From: Dolichospermum sp. FACHB-1091
GTDB lineage: Bacteria > Cyanobacteriota > Cyanobacteriia > Cyanobacteriales > Nostocaceae
NCBI RefSeq assembly: GCF_014697585.1
Contig: NZ_JACJSB010000031.1
Coordinates: 1 to 59,264, forward strand
Direction: 5' to 3'
DNA: 59,264 nucleotides
Shown: positions 44,311 through 53,564 of the stretch, piece after piece
Layout of the letters: every line of letters begins with the position of its first letter
Numbering within the stretch: the first letter of the stretch is position 1
Notes under the pieces: model-generated
The model's input: only the letters and a program-made list of their open reading frames with translations
The model's database searches: none
What the model was told of the DNA's origin: nothing
Program-made: the position numbers and the translations under genes

Positions 44311-47300
44311 ATGTCGGTCATTGATGATGTAATTTCAGCATTAGTTGGGGAGGCTGTAGGCAAAATATTAGATGATTTACAGTGTAATGAGACAAGATTA
44401 CGACTTTTAAATAAATTTGGTTTGAAACCAGATACACCACCAAATGATTTTGATGGTGTTTATGTTTATACTTTGATTGAGTATGGTGTAGGGAAACAAA
44501 AAGTTATTTTACAATTATTTAAAGAAACAGAAATTAAAGAAGAATTTAGGGAAGCATTTAGTCAAAAGAGAAGTTTTAATATTCAAAGATTAGATAATTT
44601 TATTCAAAGTTCTGATATTGGCGATAAAATCAAAGAGCAAAAAATTGATTATCGGCGAGAATTGACTGAATTTGCCAGATTATTTATTGAAATTGCCAAA
44701 CGAGCCAGAACAGCAACGGAAATTTTACAAGACCATAAATTAGATAGTTTACAAACTAGTTTAAATCAAATTCGGGAACAAATTAACCAACTTAGTTCAC
44801 CAGAAATTCAAAAACAAATTATTGCTCAATTAGTCCAAAGTCAACAGCAATTATTACCACCTGGGGAAATTCCCAGAGAAACGGAATTAGCTAAACAATT
44901 AAAAAAATGGCTTGAAACACTGGGTTATAAATTTGAACAATACGAAGTCTTAGAAAAAGATTATTTTGAATGGATTATTAATATTCCCAAACGGCGAGGA
45001 TATGACCGGATTTTCATTCACGGAGTCGAAGCAGAAGCAGGAGTTCATCATATTAATACAGTAAAACAAGCCGTAGAAACTTACAAAACTGATGAAGGTT
45101 GGATTGTCGCACCCCGTCGAGTTAGTAAATCAGCTAGAAACGAAGTTGAAAAAGATGAAAATAAACAAATTCTTTGTTATACCTTTGATGAATTAATTGA
45201 AGAGAATGCTAATTTTACTGTTTATTTTAAGTGGTTAGAAAACGAAGTTAAAAGCAGAGGAATTGATCAATATTATGTTCCATTAGCTTGTACCAAAGAA
45301 GAAATTAATCCCCAAACTAAACAGCGAATAGGAATTAGTCATTATGGTGAAGCAGATGGTTGGATTGAACGTTATATTAATGAATGGTTGGCTGACCCAG
45401 TAAAAGAACATTTATCTGTTTTAGGAGAATTTGGTACAGGTAAAACTTGGTTTGCTTTTCATTATGCTTGGTTGGCTTTAGAAAAATATCGTCAAGCTAA
45501 AAAAGAAGGTTTACCTATTCCGCGAATTCCTTTAGTCATTCCTTTAAGAGATTATGCTAAAGCGGTGAGTATTGAATCTCTATTTTCTGAGTTCTTTTTT
45601 CGTAAACATAACATTGGTTTATCGGGATATTCTGTCTTTGAACAACTTAACCGCATGGGGAAATTATTATTAATTTTTGATGGCTTTGACGAAATGGCCG
45701 CACGGGTAGACCGTCAAGCAATGATTAATAATTTCTGGGAATTAGCAAAAGTTGTGGGAACAGCAGGAACAAAAGCAATTTTAACCTGTCGGACAGAACA
45801 TTTCCCTGAAGCATTGGAAGGACGCAGCCTGTTAAATGCCGAATTACAAGCATCTACTTCTAATCTCACAGGAGAATCACCCCAATTTGAAGTTTTAGAA
45901 TTAGAAAAATTTGATGATCAACAAATCAAACAGGTACTTAATTTTAAAGCCAAACCAGAAACCGTTGATATTATCATTAATAATGAAAAATTATTAGATT
46001 TGGCACGTCGTCCGGTAATGATTGATTTGATTATGGAAGCATTACCGGATATTGAAACTGGTAAACCTGTGGATATTTCCCGTGTTTATCTTTATGCGGT
46101 GCGGCGTAAAATGGAACGGGATATTAAAGCTGACCGCACTTTTACCTCAATGGCAGATAAATTATATTTCCTGTGTGAATTATCCTGGGAAATGCTGTCA
46201 AATGATAAAATGAGTTTAAATTATAAAGAATTTCCTGATTTGATTCGTAGTTATTTTAGTGAAACGGTACAGGAACAAAAAGATTTAGATCATTGGCATT
46301 ATGACATGATGGGGCAAACCATGTTAATTAGAAATGCTGATGGTGATTATTATCCTGCTCATCGTTCATTATTAGAATTTTTTGTGTCTTATAAATTGGG
46401 ACGAGAATTAGGGATTTTAGCAGCAGATTTTCAGGAAGTTGTGAAGGTTCTTCCCTACGACCAAGGAAAAATAGATTTCAGTCAAACTTTTGGGAAAACT
46501 CTGTTAGCCAAAGCCGTCTTAGATTTAATGTTTCCCATGTTGTCAACAACAGCAAATCAACGGTTATTAGCAGAAGTCAAAGCCACCAAAGGTAAAACCG
46601 AAGCAGAAGCAGGTTATTGTGGCAGTAATGCGGTACAGTTGTTACTCAAAGGGAGTCGGTTGGCTTTAGAAAAACAGGATTTGAGTGAGACAGTTATACC
46701 TGGTGTAAATTTTGGTTTGGCTAGTTTGTATAATGTCAACCTGACGGGGGCAAATTTAACAGAGACTTTTTTTGCTAAGGCATTAGGAGCAGTTTATTCC
46801 CTTGCTTATAGTCCAGATGGAAAATACCTGGTTACAGGAGATAGTAACGGTAGAGTCCAAATTTGGAATGCTGTAACAGGACAGGAGTTATTAAACCTAG
46901 AAGGTCATAGTAGTTGGGTTTGGTCATTAGCCTGGAGGAGAGATGGTCAGAGCTTGGCTAGTGGTAGTGATGACAGGACAGTGAAACTTTGGAATGTTCA
47001 GACTGGCGAATGTGTCATGACATTAGAGGGTCATAGCGGCCGCGTTAGGTCAGTAGCCTGGAGTGAAGATGGTCTGATCTTAGCCAGTGGTAGTGGTGAT
47101 AAAACGGTGAAACTGTGGGATGTGCAGACTGGGTACTGCGTGCGAACCCTAGAGGGTCATAGCAATTGGGTTACGTCAGTAGCCTGGAGTGGAGATAGTC
47201 TGACCTTGGCTAGTGGTAGTTCTGATAATACGGTGAAACTGTGGGATGTGCAGACTGGGGACTGTGTGCGAACCCTAGAGGGTCATAGCAATTGGGTTAG

Positions 47301-48597
47301 GTCAGTAGCCTGGAGTGGAGATGGTCTGATCTTAGCCAGTGGTAGTGACGATAAAACCTTGAAACTGTGGGATGTCCAGTCTGGGAACTGTGTGCGAACC
47401 CTAGAGGGTCATAGCAATTGGGTTAACTCAGTAGCCTGGAGTAGTCTGACCTTGGCTAGTGGTAGTTATGATAATACGGTGAAACTGTGGAATGTGCAGA
47501 CTGGGGACTGTGTGCGAACCCTAGAGGGTCATAGCAATTGGGTTAGGTCAGTAGCCTGGAGTGGAGATGGTCAGACCTTAGCCAGTGGTAGTGACGATAA
47601 TACGGTGAAACTGTGGAATGTGCAGACTGGGGACTGTGTGCGAACCTTAGAGGGTCATAGCAGTGTGATTAGGTCAGTAGCCTGGAGTGGTCTGACCTTG
47701 GCTAGTGGTAGTGATGATAATACGGTGAAACTGTGGAATGTGCAGACTGGGGACTGTGTGCGAACCTTAGAGGGTCATAGCAATTGGGTTAGGTCAGTAG
47801 CCTGGAGTGGTCTGACTTTGGCTAGTGGTAGTTCTGATAATACGGTGAAACTGTGGAATGTGCAGACTGGGGACTGTGTGCGAACCCTAGAGGGTCATAG
47901 CAATTGGGTTAGGTCAGTAGCCTGGAGTGGTCTGACCTTAGCCAGTGGTAGTGACGATAAAACCTTGAAACTGTGGAATGTACAGACTGGGAACTGTGTG
48001 CGAACCCTAGAGGGTCATAGTAATTGGATTAACTCAGTAGCCTGGAGTGGTCTGACCTTGGCTAGTGGTAGTTATGATAAAACCTTGAAACTGTGGAATA
48101 TACAGACTGGGAACTGTGTGCGAACCCTAGAGGGTCATAGCGATTGGGTTAGGTCAGTAGCCTGGAGTGGAGATGGTCAGACCTTGGCTAGTGGTAGTTC
48201 TGATAATACGGTGAAACTGTGGAATATACAGACTGGGAACTGTGTGCGAACCCTAGAGGGTCATAGCAGTGTGGTTACGTCAGTAGCCTGGAGTGGTCAG
48301 ACCTTGGCTAGTGGTAGTGATGATAAAACGGTGAAACTGTGGAATGTCCAGTCTGGGAACTGTGTGCGAACCCTAGAGGGTCATAACAGTGTGGTTACGT
48401 CAGTAGCCTGGAGTGGAGATGGTTTGACCTTGGCTAGTGGTAGTTATGATAATACGGTGAAACTGTGGGATGTGCAGTCTGGGGAATGTATCGCTACCTT
48501 TGACCATAGGTTATATGCAGGGTTGAAGATTCAGGGGGTGAAGGGGTTAAGCCGGGCGGAAATATTAACTTTGAAGGCGTTGGGGGCTGTGGAGTAA
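44311..48597 (+). CDS. NLR-like protein: nuclease-like region, NACHT NTPase, 14 WD40 repeats
   Basis: 1428 residues. Residues 1-195: helical, charged. About 200-310: a region resembling the restriction-endonuclease-like domain seen before NACHT in cyanobacteria (YDRIFIHGVEAEAG at 231, GWIVAPRRVSKSARNE, CYTFDEL); catalytic residues are not certain. About 350-720: NACHT NTPase, Walker A GEFGTGKT (372-379), Walker B LLLIFDGFDE (Asp457), sensor-like CRTEHFPE and winged-helix HRSLLEFF. About 785-825: pentapeptide-like linker. 826-1400: fourteen WD40 repeats. Domain order is that of bacterial NLR-type sensors, in which WD40 recognises a trigger and the NTPase oligomerises. Defence or self-recognition is inferred. 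ATG at 44311 follows CGGAG. Confidence 0.85.
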   Translation: MSVIDDVISALVGEAVGKILDDLQCNETRLRLLNKFGLKPDTPPNDFDGVYVYTLIEYGVGKQKVILQLFKETEIKEEFREAFSQKRSFNIQRLDNFIQSSDIGDKIKEQKIDYRRELTEFARLFIEIAKRARTATEILQDHKLDSLQTSLNQIREQINQLSSPEIQKQIIAQLVQSQQQLLPPGEIPRETELAKQLKKWLETLGYKFEQYEVLEKDYFEWIINIPKRRGYDRIFIHGVEAEAGVHHINTVKQAVETYKTDEGWIVAPRRVSKSARNEVEKDENKQILCYTFDELIEENANFTVYFKWLENEVKSRGIDQYYVPLACTKEEINPQTKQRIGISHYGEADGWIERYINEWLADPVKEHLSVLGEFGTGKTWFAFHYAWLALEKYRQAKKEGLPIPRIPLVIPLRDYAKAVSIESLFSEFFFRKHNIGLSGYSVFEQLNRMGKLLLIFDGFDEMAARVDRQAMINNFWELAKVVGTAGTKAILTCRTEHFPEALEGRSLLNAELQASTSNLTGESPQFEVLELEKFDDQQIKQVLNFKAKPETVDIIINNEKLLDLARRPVMIDLIMEALPDIETGKPVDISRVYLYAVRRKMERDIKADRTFTSMADKLYFLCELSWEMLSNDKMSLNYKEFPDLIRSYFSETVQEQKDLDHWHYDMMGQTMLIRNADGDYYPAHRSLLEFFVSYKLGRELGILAADFQEVVKVLPYDQGKIDFSQTFGKTLLAKAVLDLMFPMLSTTANQRLLAEVKATKGKTEAEAGYCGSNAVQLLLKGSRLALEKQDLSETVIPGVNFGLASLYNVNLTGANLTETFFAKALGAVYSLAYSPDGKYLVTGDSNGRVQIWNAVTGQELLNLEGHSSWVWSLAWRRDGQSLASGSDDRTVKLWNVQTGECVMTLEGHSGRVRSVAWSEDGLILASGSGDKTVKLWDVQTGYCVRTLEGHSNWVTSVAWSGDSLTLASGSSDNTVKLWDVQTGDCVRTLEGHSNWVRSVAWSGDGLILASGSDDKTLKLWDVQSGNCVRTLEGHSNWVNSVAWSSLTLASGSYDNTVKLWNVQTGDCVRTLEGHSNWVRSVAWSGDGQTLASGSDDNTVKLWNVQTGDCVRTLEGHSSVIRSVAWSGLTLASGSDDNTVKLWNVQTGDCVRTLEGHSNWVRSVAWSGLTLASGSSDNTVKLWNVQTGDCVRTLEGHSNWVRSVAWSGLTLASGSDDKTLKLWNVQTGNCVRTLEGHSNWINSVAWSGLTLASGSYDKTLKLWNIQTGNCVRTLEGHSDWVRSVAWSGDGQTLASGSSDNTVKLWNIQTGNCVRTLEGHSSVVTSVAWSGQTLASGSDDKTVKLWNVQSGNCVRTLEGHNSVVTSVAWSGDGLTLASGSYDNTVKLWDVQSGECIATFDHRLYAGLKIQGVKGLSRAEILTLKALGAVE
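46786..48510 (+). repeat. Coding array of 14 WD40 repeats (126/120-bp units)
   Basis: Fourteen repeats of 40-42 residues. The first two diverge; the last twelve share NCVRTLEGHS..VRSVAWSG..LASGS.DNTVKLW almost exactly, including at the DNA level. Six repeats (6, 8, 9, 10, 11, 13) lack two residues, having AWSGLT/AWSSLT instead of AWSGDGLT. Fourteen fits two seven-bladed propellers. Confidence 0.9.
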
Positions 48598-48861
48598 GGG
48601 GGTTGATAATTGGCTACTCAGCACACAAAAACGCAAATTGAGTTAAAATCAAAACCTAAGTTAATTAGGAAATTTTCCCAAAACTGTTGTAGTTAGATCA
48701 AGTAACAAAATTGCCATATTAAAAGTCTCCTGGTGTTTGAATATTAACTGCTGGATCACAAAAATACTGAAAAACCACCAGTTCATAAAATAGTGATATA
48801 ATATGGAAACATTGTCTAAACAAAAGACCAGATTTATTCTATTTTTTATTATTAAAATTGT
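48598..48861. other. Gap after the NLR-like gene
   Basis: AT-rich 264 bp. No terminator hairpin or small gene that I can support. Confidence 0.4.
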
Positions 48862-49509
48862 ATGAAACCAGAAATCATTGAATTAATGAAAACTGTTCTG
48901 CATATATTACAAGTGAATATGCGGTGGATGACATGGAATTTATTTTTAGCTTTTATTCCCCTAGCTTTAAGTGTTTGGTTATTTCGCAATAAACGTAGTC
49001 GTTCTTGGTTACGTTGGCCAGTATCTCTGACTTTTTACGCTTTTTTACCAAACGCACCTTATTTATTAACTGATGTTATTCACTTAATAGACGATATTCG
49101 CACAGTCCAGTCAATATGGATGATTACATTAGTCTTAATTCCTGTTTATTTTGTAGTAATTTTCTCCGGTTTTGCAGCCTATGTGATATCATTAATAAAC
49201 CTGGGTTATTATTTACATCGCATTGATAAAAGTAAATGGATTTTTCCAGTTGAGTTAATTACTCACGCTCTTTGTGCTGTCGGTATTTATTGGGGAAGAT
49301 TTTTACGTTTTAATAGTTGGGATTTTGTCACTCAACCAGATGAAATAATTACAAAAGGTGTGGAGGAAATTCTTGGTAAACAACCGTTAATTATCATTAC
49401 CCTTACTTTTATCATTCTTTGCGGTTTACATTGGTTACTGAAAAAAATTATTTTGAATTTTGTTGATAAAGGTTTTAATTCAGATGATAAAATTCGTCGT
49501 TTTAATTAG
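48862..49509 (+). CDS. DUF1361 family membrane protein
   Basis: 215 residues with about seven membrane helices; the DUF1361 pattern is LFLAFIPLALSVWLF, FLPNAPYLLTDVIHL and AVGIYWGRFLRFNSWDF. No known activity. No ribosome site stands out before the ATG at 48862. Confidence 0.85.
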   Translation: MKPEIIELMKTVLHILQVNMRWMTWNLFLAFIPLALSVWLFRNKRSRSWLRWPVSLTFYAFLPNAPYLLTDVIHLIDDIRTVQSIWMITLVLIPVYFVVIFSGFAAYVISLINLGYYLHRIDKSKWIFPVELITHALCAVGIYWGRFLRFNSWDFVTQPDEIITKGVEEILGKQPLIIITLTFIILCGLHWLLKKIILNFVDKGFNSDDKIRRFN

Positions 49510-49537
49510 ATAATATTTTAGATGACTAAAAGATGAC

Positions 49538-49667
49538 TAAGTAGATGAACAGAAAAATTTAAAGGTATGTGAAGAAAAGTAAAATCACTCAAAACTCTCT
49601 TCCTGTTCCCAGTTAAGAGTTCCCTGTTCCCTTGCCCCAACGACAATTTTTAACGCCCACCTACTTA
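49538..49667 (-). mobile_element. TIR element with heptamer core (family S), copy 6, complete, reversed, diverged
   Basis: 130 bp from TAAGTAGATGAACAG to CCACCTACTTA. The core is two or three CTGTTCC-type heptamers and AGTTAAGAGTTCC. The left-arm end lies 44 bp before tlyA. The most diverged full copy. Confidence 0.75.
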
Positions 49668-49711
49668 AAATCTGCAATTCGGAGATTTTGTAAGCATTAA
49701 AGAAGGTAACA

Positions 49712-50533
49712 TTGGTTAAACAAAGATTAGATACATTATTAGTTGATTTGGGATTGTCTCCTTCTCGTCAACAAGCACAAAGACTTATTCAAGCTGGAGA
49801 AGTAACTGTAAATCAACAAATAATTGATAAGGTAGGAACTGAGGTTGATATTACCGCACAAATTCAAGTTAAAGAACGTCCTCTTTTTGTTTCCCGTGGT
49901 GGAGAAAAATTGGCTAAAGCTTTAGCACAATTTGCGATTTCTGTGAGGGGAAGAATTTGTTTAGATGGGGGAATTTCTACTGGAGGTTTTACAGATTGTT
50001 TGTTAAAATCTGGTGCGAAACAAGTTTATGGAATTGATGTCGGTTATGGACAAGTTGACTGGAAAATCAGAAATGATCAAAGGGTAATTTTAAGGGAACG
50101 CACGAATTTACGTCAATTACAACCACAGGAATTATATACTGAAAATGCTATATTTCCTGATTTGGTGGTTGTGGATGTTTCGTTTATTTCTCTCACTAAA
50201 ATTTTACCTGCTGTCTGGGGATTAACACAACCCTCTAGAGAGGCTGTATTGCTGGTAAAACCTCAATTTGAGGTTGGGAAGTCTCGCATAGGGAAAAAAG
50301 GCGTTGTGCGTGATTCTGATGACCAAGCAGATGCAATTTTTCAAGTGATGCAAAAGGCTTTAGAATTAGGTTGGAAATATAAAGGTTTAACTTATTCTCC
50401 CATAACTGGACCTGCGGGAAATATTGAATATCTTTTGTGGTTAAAAATGGAAAGTGAAATCCAACCACCAAATTTAGCAGCAATTCAAGAAATTACTAAA
50501 CAAGTAATGCAGGAGTTTGTGAAAAAACAATAA
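49712..50533 (+). CDS. tlyA: TlyA family rRNA methyltransferase/haemolysin-like
   Basis: 273 residues, TTG start at 49712, supported by GAAGGT upstream and by the family N-terminus KQRLDTLLVDLGLSPSRQQAQRLIQAGEV (S4 domain). A FtsJ-like SAM domain follows: CLDGGISTGGFTDCLLKSGA, VYGIDVGYGQ, LVVVDVSFISL and LVKPQFEVG. Family members 2'-O-methylate rRNA. Confidence 0.9.
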   Translation: MVKQRLDTLLVDLGLSPSRQQAQRLIQAGEVTVNQQIIDKVGTEVDITAQIQVKERPLFVSRGGEKLAKALAQFAISVRGRICLDGGISTGGFTDCLLKSGAKQVYGIDVGYGQVDWKIRNDQRVILRERTNLRQLQPQELYTENAIFPDLVVVDVSFISLTKILPAVWGLTQPSREAVLLVKPQFEVGKSRIGKKGVVRDSDDQADAIFQVMQKALELGWKYKGLTYSPITGPAGNIEYLLWLKMESEIQPPNLAAIQEITKQVMQEFVKKQ

Positions 50534-50576
50534 GGTAATCAGTGTTTGCAGTCTTTCTGTAAACAAAACTATCAAT

Positions 50577-50610
50577 AATGTAACGTTATCTATAAACAAT
50601 GTAACGTTAT
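50577..50610. repeat. Two AATGTAACGTTAT repeats spaced 21 bp
   Basis: Identical 13-mers at 50577-50589 and 50598-50610, each containing the palindrome TAACGTTA. The 21-bp spacing is two helical turns. It lies between convergent genes, so promoter function is uncertain. Confidence 0.5.
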
Positions 50611-50722
50611 ACGTTCATATTGTAATACCATCAAATAAGAATAGATTTAAAAAAACTAAGAATAAGACTTTTTTACCAACTGATGGAAAGCTAAACAATA
50701 GCATTGTTATAAGTTCAAGTTA

Positions 50723-50754
50723 TATAGGAATAATATTTGATTTATGAAAAGATA
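50723..50754 (+). repeat. 32-bp dispersed repeat, copy 2
   Basis: Identical to 305-336 over 32 bp; flanks unrelated. Lies 25 bp beyond the GTPase stop. Confidence 0.6.
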
Positions 50755-50779
50755 GCTAGCCTCGCTACAATTAAAAGAT

Positions 50780-52141
50780 TTATAATTCTCCAAAATTACC
50801 GCCCAGTTCTTGCTGTAAGCGATACAAAATAGTGTTTTTATCAACTTGGGATAAAATCTCCTGAATGACGGTATTAGCGCCCAACTGTCCCCAAGTACAG
50901 CCTTTTTCTAGATATAACTTTGCAGCTTTACCGACGGTATAAGCACCATAACCAGCAATTCCTCCTTGAATAATGGCGCTGCTGGTAAAAGTGGTAATGT
51001 TAAATGGATTATCACCACTAGTTAGGGCTGCGGTAGTTTTACCTAAACCTAATATTAAATTACTGCTGATTTCTCCCAATAATAAACCACCGGAACTAAA
51101 TAAAATGGTTTTTAATAATTTACTGGCTTCATAACTAGTCATAGGTAAACCATACAATTTAGCTAAGGTACGAATTAAGGCTAAATCAGTAATAAAACCG
51201 CCAATTATATCTAAAAAAGCAATAGGATTTAAACCAATAACTAAAGCCTTATATTGACTAAATCGCCAAATAATATCTTCTGCTTCTTTTTCCCGCATAT
51301 CAATGGTTTTTTGGGCGATATTTTCCTCAGATTCCCTAGCTTGAATTAGTGCATTTAAAGCTAAAAGAGATCGTCCTTCTCTGTTTAATATATTCAAGAT
51401 TGTTTGCTTTAATTCCTCTACCTGGGGAGGTGGTGTTTCCCATTCATAATTAATAGTTCCGTTTGGATATTCTACTCTCACCTCCATGGGCGCAGGTTCG
51501 GCGGCTACCATAACAATTTCATCTGGTAATAAAGGATTATTTTGTAAATTTCCTGCCCCTAATTGTTGGAGATTTTTGTAAATTGCATTTCTATCTATTT
51601 CTGGATATAAATCAATTTTATTAAATACTAAAATTAAGGGTTTTTGGGCTTGACGTAATTCCAATAATCCTTGATATTCAGTTTTAGTAATATCTCCAGA
51701 AACAACAAACAAAATTAAATCAGCTTGACGGGCTACATTTCGCGCCATTTCCGCCCTTAATTCTCCTGCAATTTCATCTAAACCAGGGGTATCTATTAAT
51801 TCGACTAATACCTTATCCCCCGGTTTCCAGCGCACAGAACGCGGCCATTGAGTCACACCATTTAAAGGTCCTGTTTGCAGAATTTTTTCCCCTATTAAAG
51901 AGTTTAATACTGCTGATTTTCCCCGACTAACTAAACCAAAAGCCGCAATTCTAATCACATTTGCATCTAATTTACTCAATGTGTTATTTAAAGCTTCTAT
52001 TTCCGGTTTGAGTAAATTTTCTAATTCTGGGTTGGCGGCTAGTTGTCCAGATTTACGGAGATATCCATACCAAGATAATGCTTGTCTAAGACTAGCACGG
52101 GCGCGGTTTAAATGGGTTTCTTGTAGGTTACGGTTACTCAC
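50780..52141 (-). CDS. GTP-binding protein with DUF697 membrane domain
   Basis: 453 residues, GTG start. G1 GLVSRGKS (69-76), G3 DTPGLD, G4 NKIDL and G5-like VAAEP form an Era/dynamin-type GTPase domain to about residue 270. The C-terminal DUF697 region follows with membrane-seeking helices (LVIGLNPIAFLDIIGGFITDLALIRTLAKLYG and later AIIQGGIAGYGAYTVGKAAKLY). Membrane-associated role unknown. Common in cyanobacteria. Confidence 0.85.
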   Translation of the reverse strand: MSNRNLQETHLNRARASLRQALSWYGYLRKSGQLAANPELENLLKPEIEALNNTLSKLDANVIRIAAFGLVSRGKSAVLNSLIGEKILQTGPLNGVTQWPRSVRWKPGDKVLVELIDTPGLDEIAGELRAEMARNVARQADLILFVVSGDITKTEYQGLLELRQAQKPLILVFNKIDLYPEIDRNAIYKNLQQLGAGNLQNNPLLPDEIVMVAAEPAPMEVRVEYPNGTINYEWETPPPQVEELKQTILNILNREGRSLLALNALIQARESEENIAQKTIDMREKEAEDIIWRFSQYKALVIGLNPIAFLDIIGGFITDLALIRTLAKLYGLPMTSYEASKLLKTILFSSGGLLLGEISSNLILGLGKTTAALTSGDNPFNITTFTSSAIIQGGIAGYGAYTVGKAAKLYLEKGCTWGQLGANTVIQEILSQVDKNTILYRLQQELGGNFGEL

Positions 52142-52225
52142 TGGTTTTAGTTTTTATAGGAATAAAAAGCCTTGGCGATTATAAATCACAGCTATACAAA
52201 TAAAGTCCACCTGCGTAATGAAAAA

Positions 52226-52450
52226 CTAAGCTGCTGTTAATGATTTTCCTAAAATTTGCGGTTCAGGTATTGGTTGTCCGTCTTCTAAATAAGATGAAAT
52301 CAGCATTTCTAAAACTTCTTGGGCATTTTTTAAAGCCTCTTCATAAGTGTCTCCATGAGTACAAGGCTGCATGACATCTGTAAAATCTGGTAATGAAACT
52401 ACATAACATTCATCTTCCTTAGACCATTGAATAATAATTGTATATTTCAT
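52226..52450 (-). CDS. hicB: HicB-like antitoxin
   Basis: 74 residues: short HicB with a partial RNase-H-like fold (YTIIIQWSKEDECYVVSLPDF...TYEEALKNAQEVLEMLISSYLEDGQPIPEP). No C-terminal HTH or RHH, so DNA binding would need the toxin or another protein. Overlaps hicA by 4 bp (ATGA). Confidence 0.85.
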   Translation of the reverse strand: MKYTIIIQWSKEDECYVVSLPDFTDVMQPCTHGDTYEEALKNAQEVLEMLISSYLEDGQPIPEPQILGKSLTAA

Positions 52451-52677
52451 TCCTCTGATTCCTCCTTTTCTTCTGTTTCTATTTTATTCAATTCTACTAT
52501 TGCTTCATTAACTTGCTTCTCTAAATATTGTTTAGCATCACTACCATCTTTACCAGCAATGATAATAGCTTTAGATAATTTTGGATGTATCCATTTGCTA
52601 TGACTTCCCTTTGCCGGTTTATATGTAAAACCGGATTGCAGTAATAAATTTTTCAGTTCTCTAATTTTCTTAGGCAT
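52447..52677 (-). CDS. hicA: HicA-type mRNA interferase toxin
   Basis: 76 residues: dsRBD-like fold with the catalytic His in KGSHSKWIHP, preceded by LLLQSGFTYKPA. Basic N-terminus MPKKIRELKN. Usual HicA size. Paired with hicB downstream. A Glu-rich tail (KIETEEKEESEE) is slightly longer than common. Confidence 0.85.
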   Translation of the reverse strand: MPKKIRELKNLLLQSGFTYKPAKGSHSKWIHPKLSKAIIIAGKDGSDAKQYLEKQVNEAIVELNKIETEEKEESEE

Positions 52678-52690
52678 ATCTAATATAATA

Positions 52691-53476
52691 TCATTGTCCC
52701 AAATATGCTTCTAAAACTTTGGTATTATTTTGGATTTCTTGAGGATTCCCCACAGCTAAATTTTTTCCTTCTGCTAATACCCAAACTCTATCACACAAGG
52801 ACATAATTACATCCATATTATGCTCAATAATTAAAAATGTCATTCCCTCCTGACGATTCCATGTTATAATGCGATCGCATATTTCATCAATTAATCGAGG
52901 ATTGACACCAGCAGCAGGTTCATCTAATAATATTAACTTAGGATTAGTCATTAATGCCCTGCCAATTTCTAAAAGTTTTCTTTGTCCTCCAGATAAACCA
53001 CCAGCATAGTCTGAAGCCTTTTTTTCCAAGCCTACAGATTCTAACAAAAACATAGCCCGTTCTTTTAATTGTTTTTCTTCTTTAAGAATAACATGAGGTT
53101 GCAGTTGCACTTGCCAAAAGTTTTCACCAGTTTGTTTTTGCGCTCCCAAAAGCATATTTTCTAATACCGATAATTTTGATAAAACCCGGGCAACTTGAAA
53201 AGTTCTGACTAATCCTTGTTGAGCAATTTGATATGATTGTAATTGATGAATAGGTTCACCATCAAAAATGACTCTACCTTTATCTGGATGGATAAAATTA
53301 GAAAGTAAATTAAATAAGGTGGTTTTACCAGCACCATTAGGACCAATTAACCCAGTAATACTACCTTTGATAACTTCAATATTCGCTTCTTCAACTGCTT
53401 TAATTCCACCAAAATTTTTACAGAGTCCAGTTGCAGCTAATAGCGGTAATTCCGGTGATTTGATATTATTTACCAT
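52691..53476 (-). CDS. livG: Branched-chain/neutral amino acid ABC transporter ATPase (LivG-like)
   Basis: 261 residues: Walker A GPNGAGKTTLFNLLSN, signature LSGGQRKLLEIGRAL, Walker B LILLDEPAAGVNP, switch EHNMDVIM. The LivG subgroup is shown by FGGIKAVEEANIEV and VRTFQVARV. In cyanobacteria such genes are also called nat (neutral amino acid) transport genes. The permease lies 715 bp upstream, with a Uma2 gene between. Confidence 0.85.
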   Translation of the reverse strand: MVNNIKSPELPLLAATGLCKNFGGIKAVEEANIEVIKGSITGLIGPNGAGKTTLFNLLSNFIHPDKGRVIFDGEPIHQLQSYQIAQQGLVRTFQVARVLSKLSVLENMLLGAQKQTGENFWQVQLQPHVILKEEKQLKERAMFLLESVGLEKKASDYAGGLSGGQRKLLEIGRALMTNPKLILLDEPAAGVNPRLIDEICDRIITWNRQEGMTFLIIEHNMDVIMSLCDRVWVLAEGKNLAVGNPQEIQNNTKVLEAYLGQ

Positions 53477-53564
53477 GATGATTTTCTTCTCAACTTCATT
53501 TTTAGGTTTTTTGTTGGTTTTTAATTATTGTTATGAAATAAAAACTGTTGCAGTTCATCAAATT

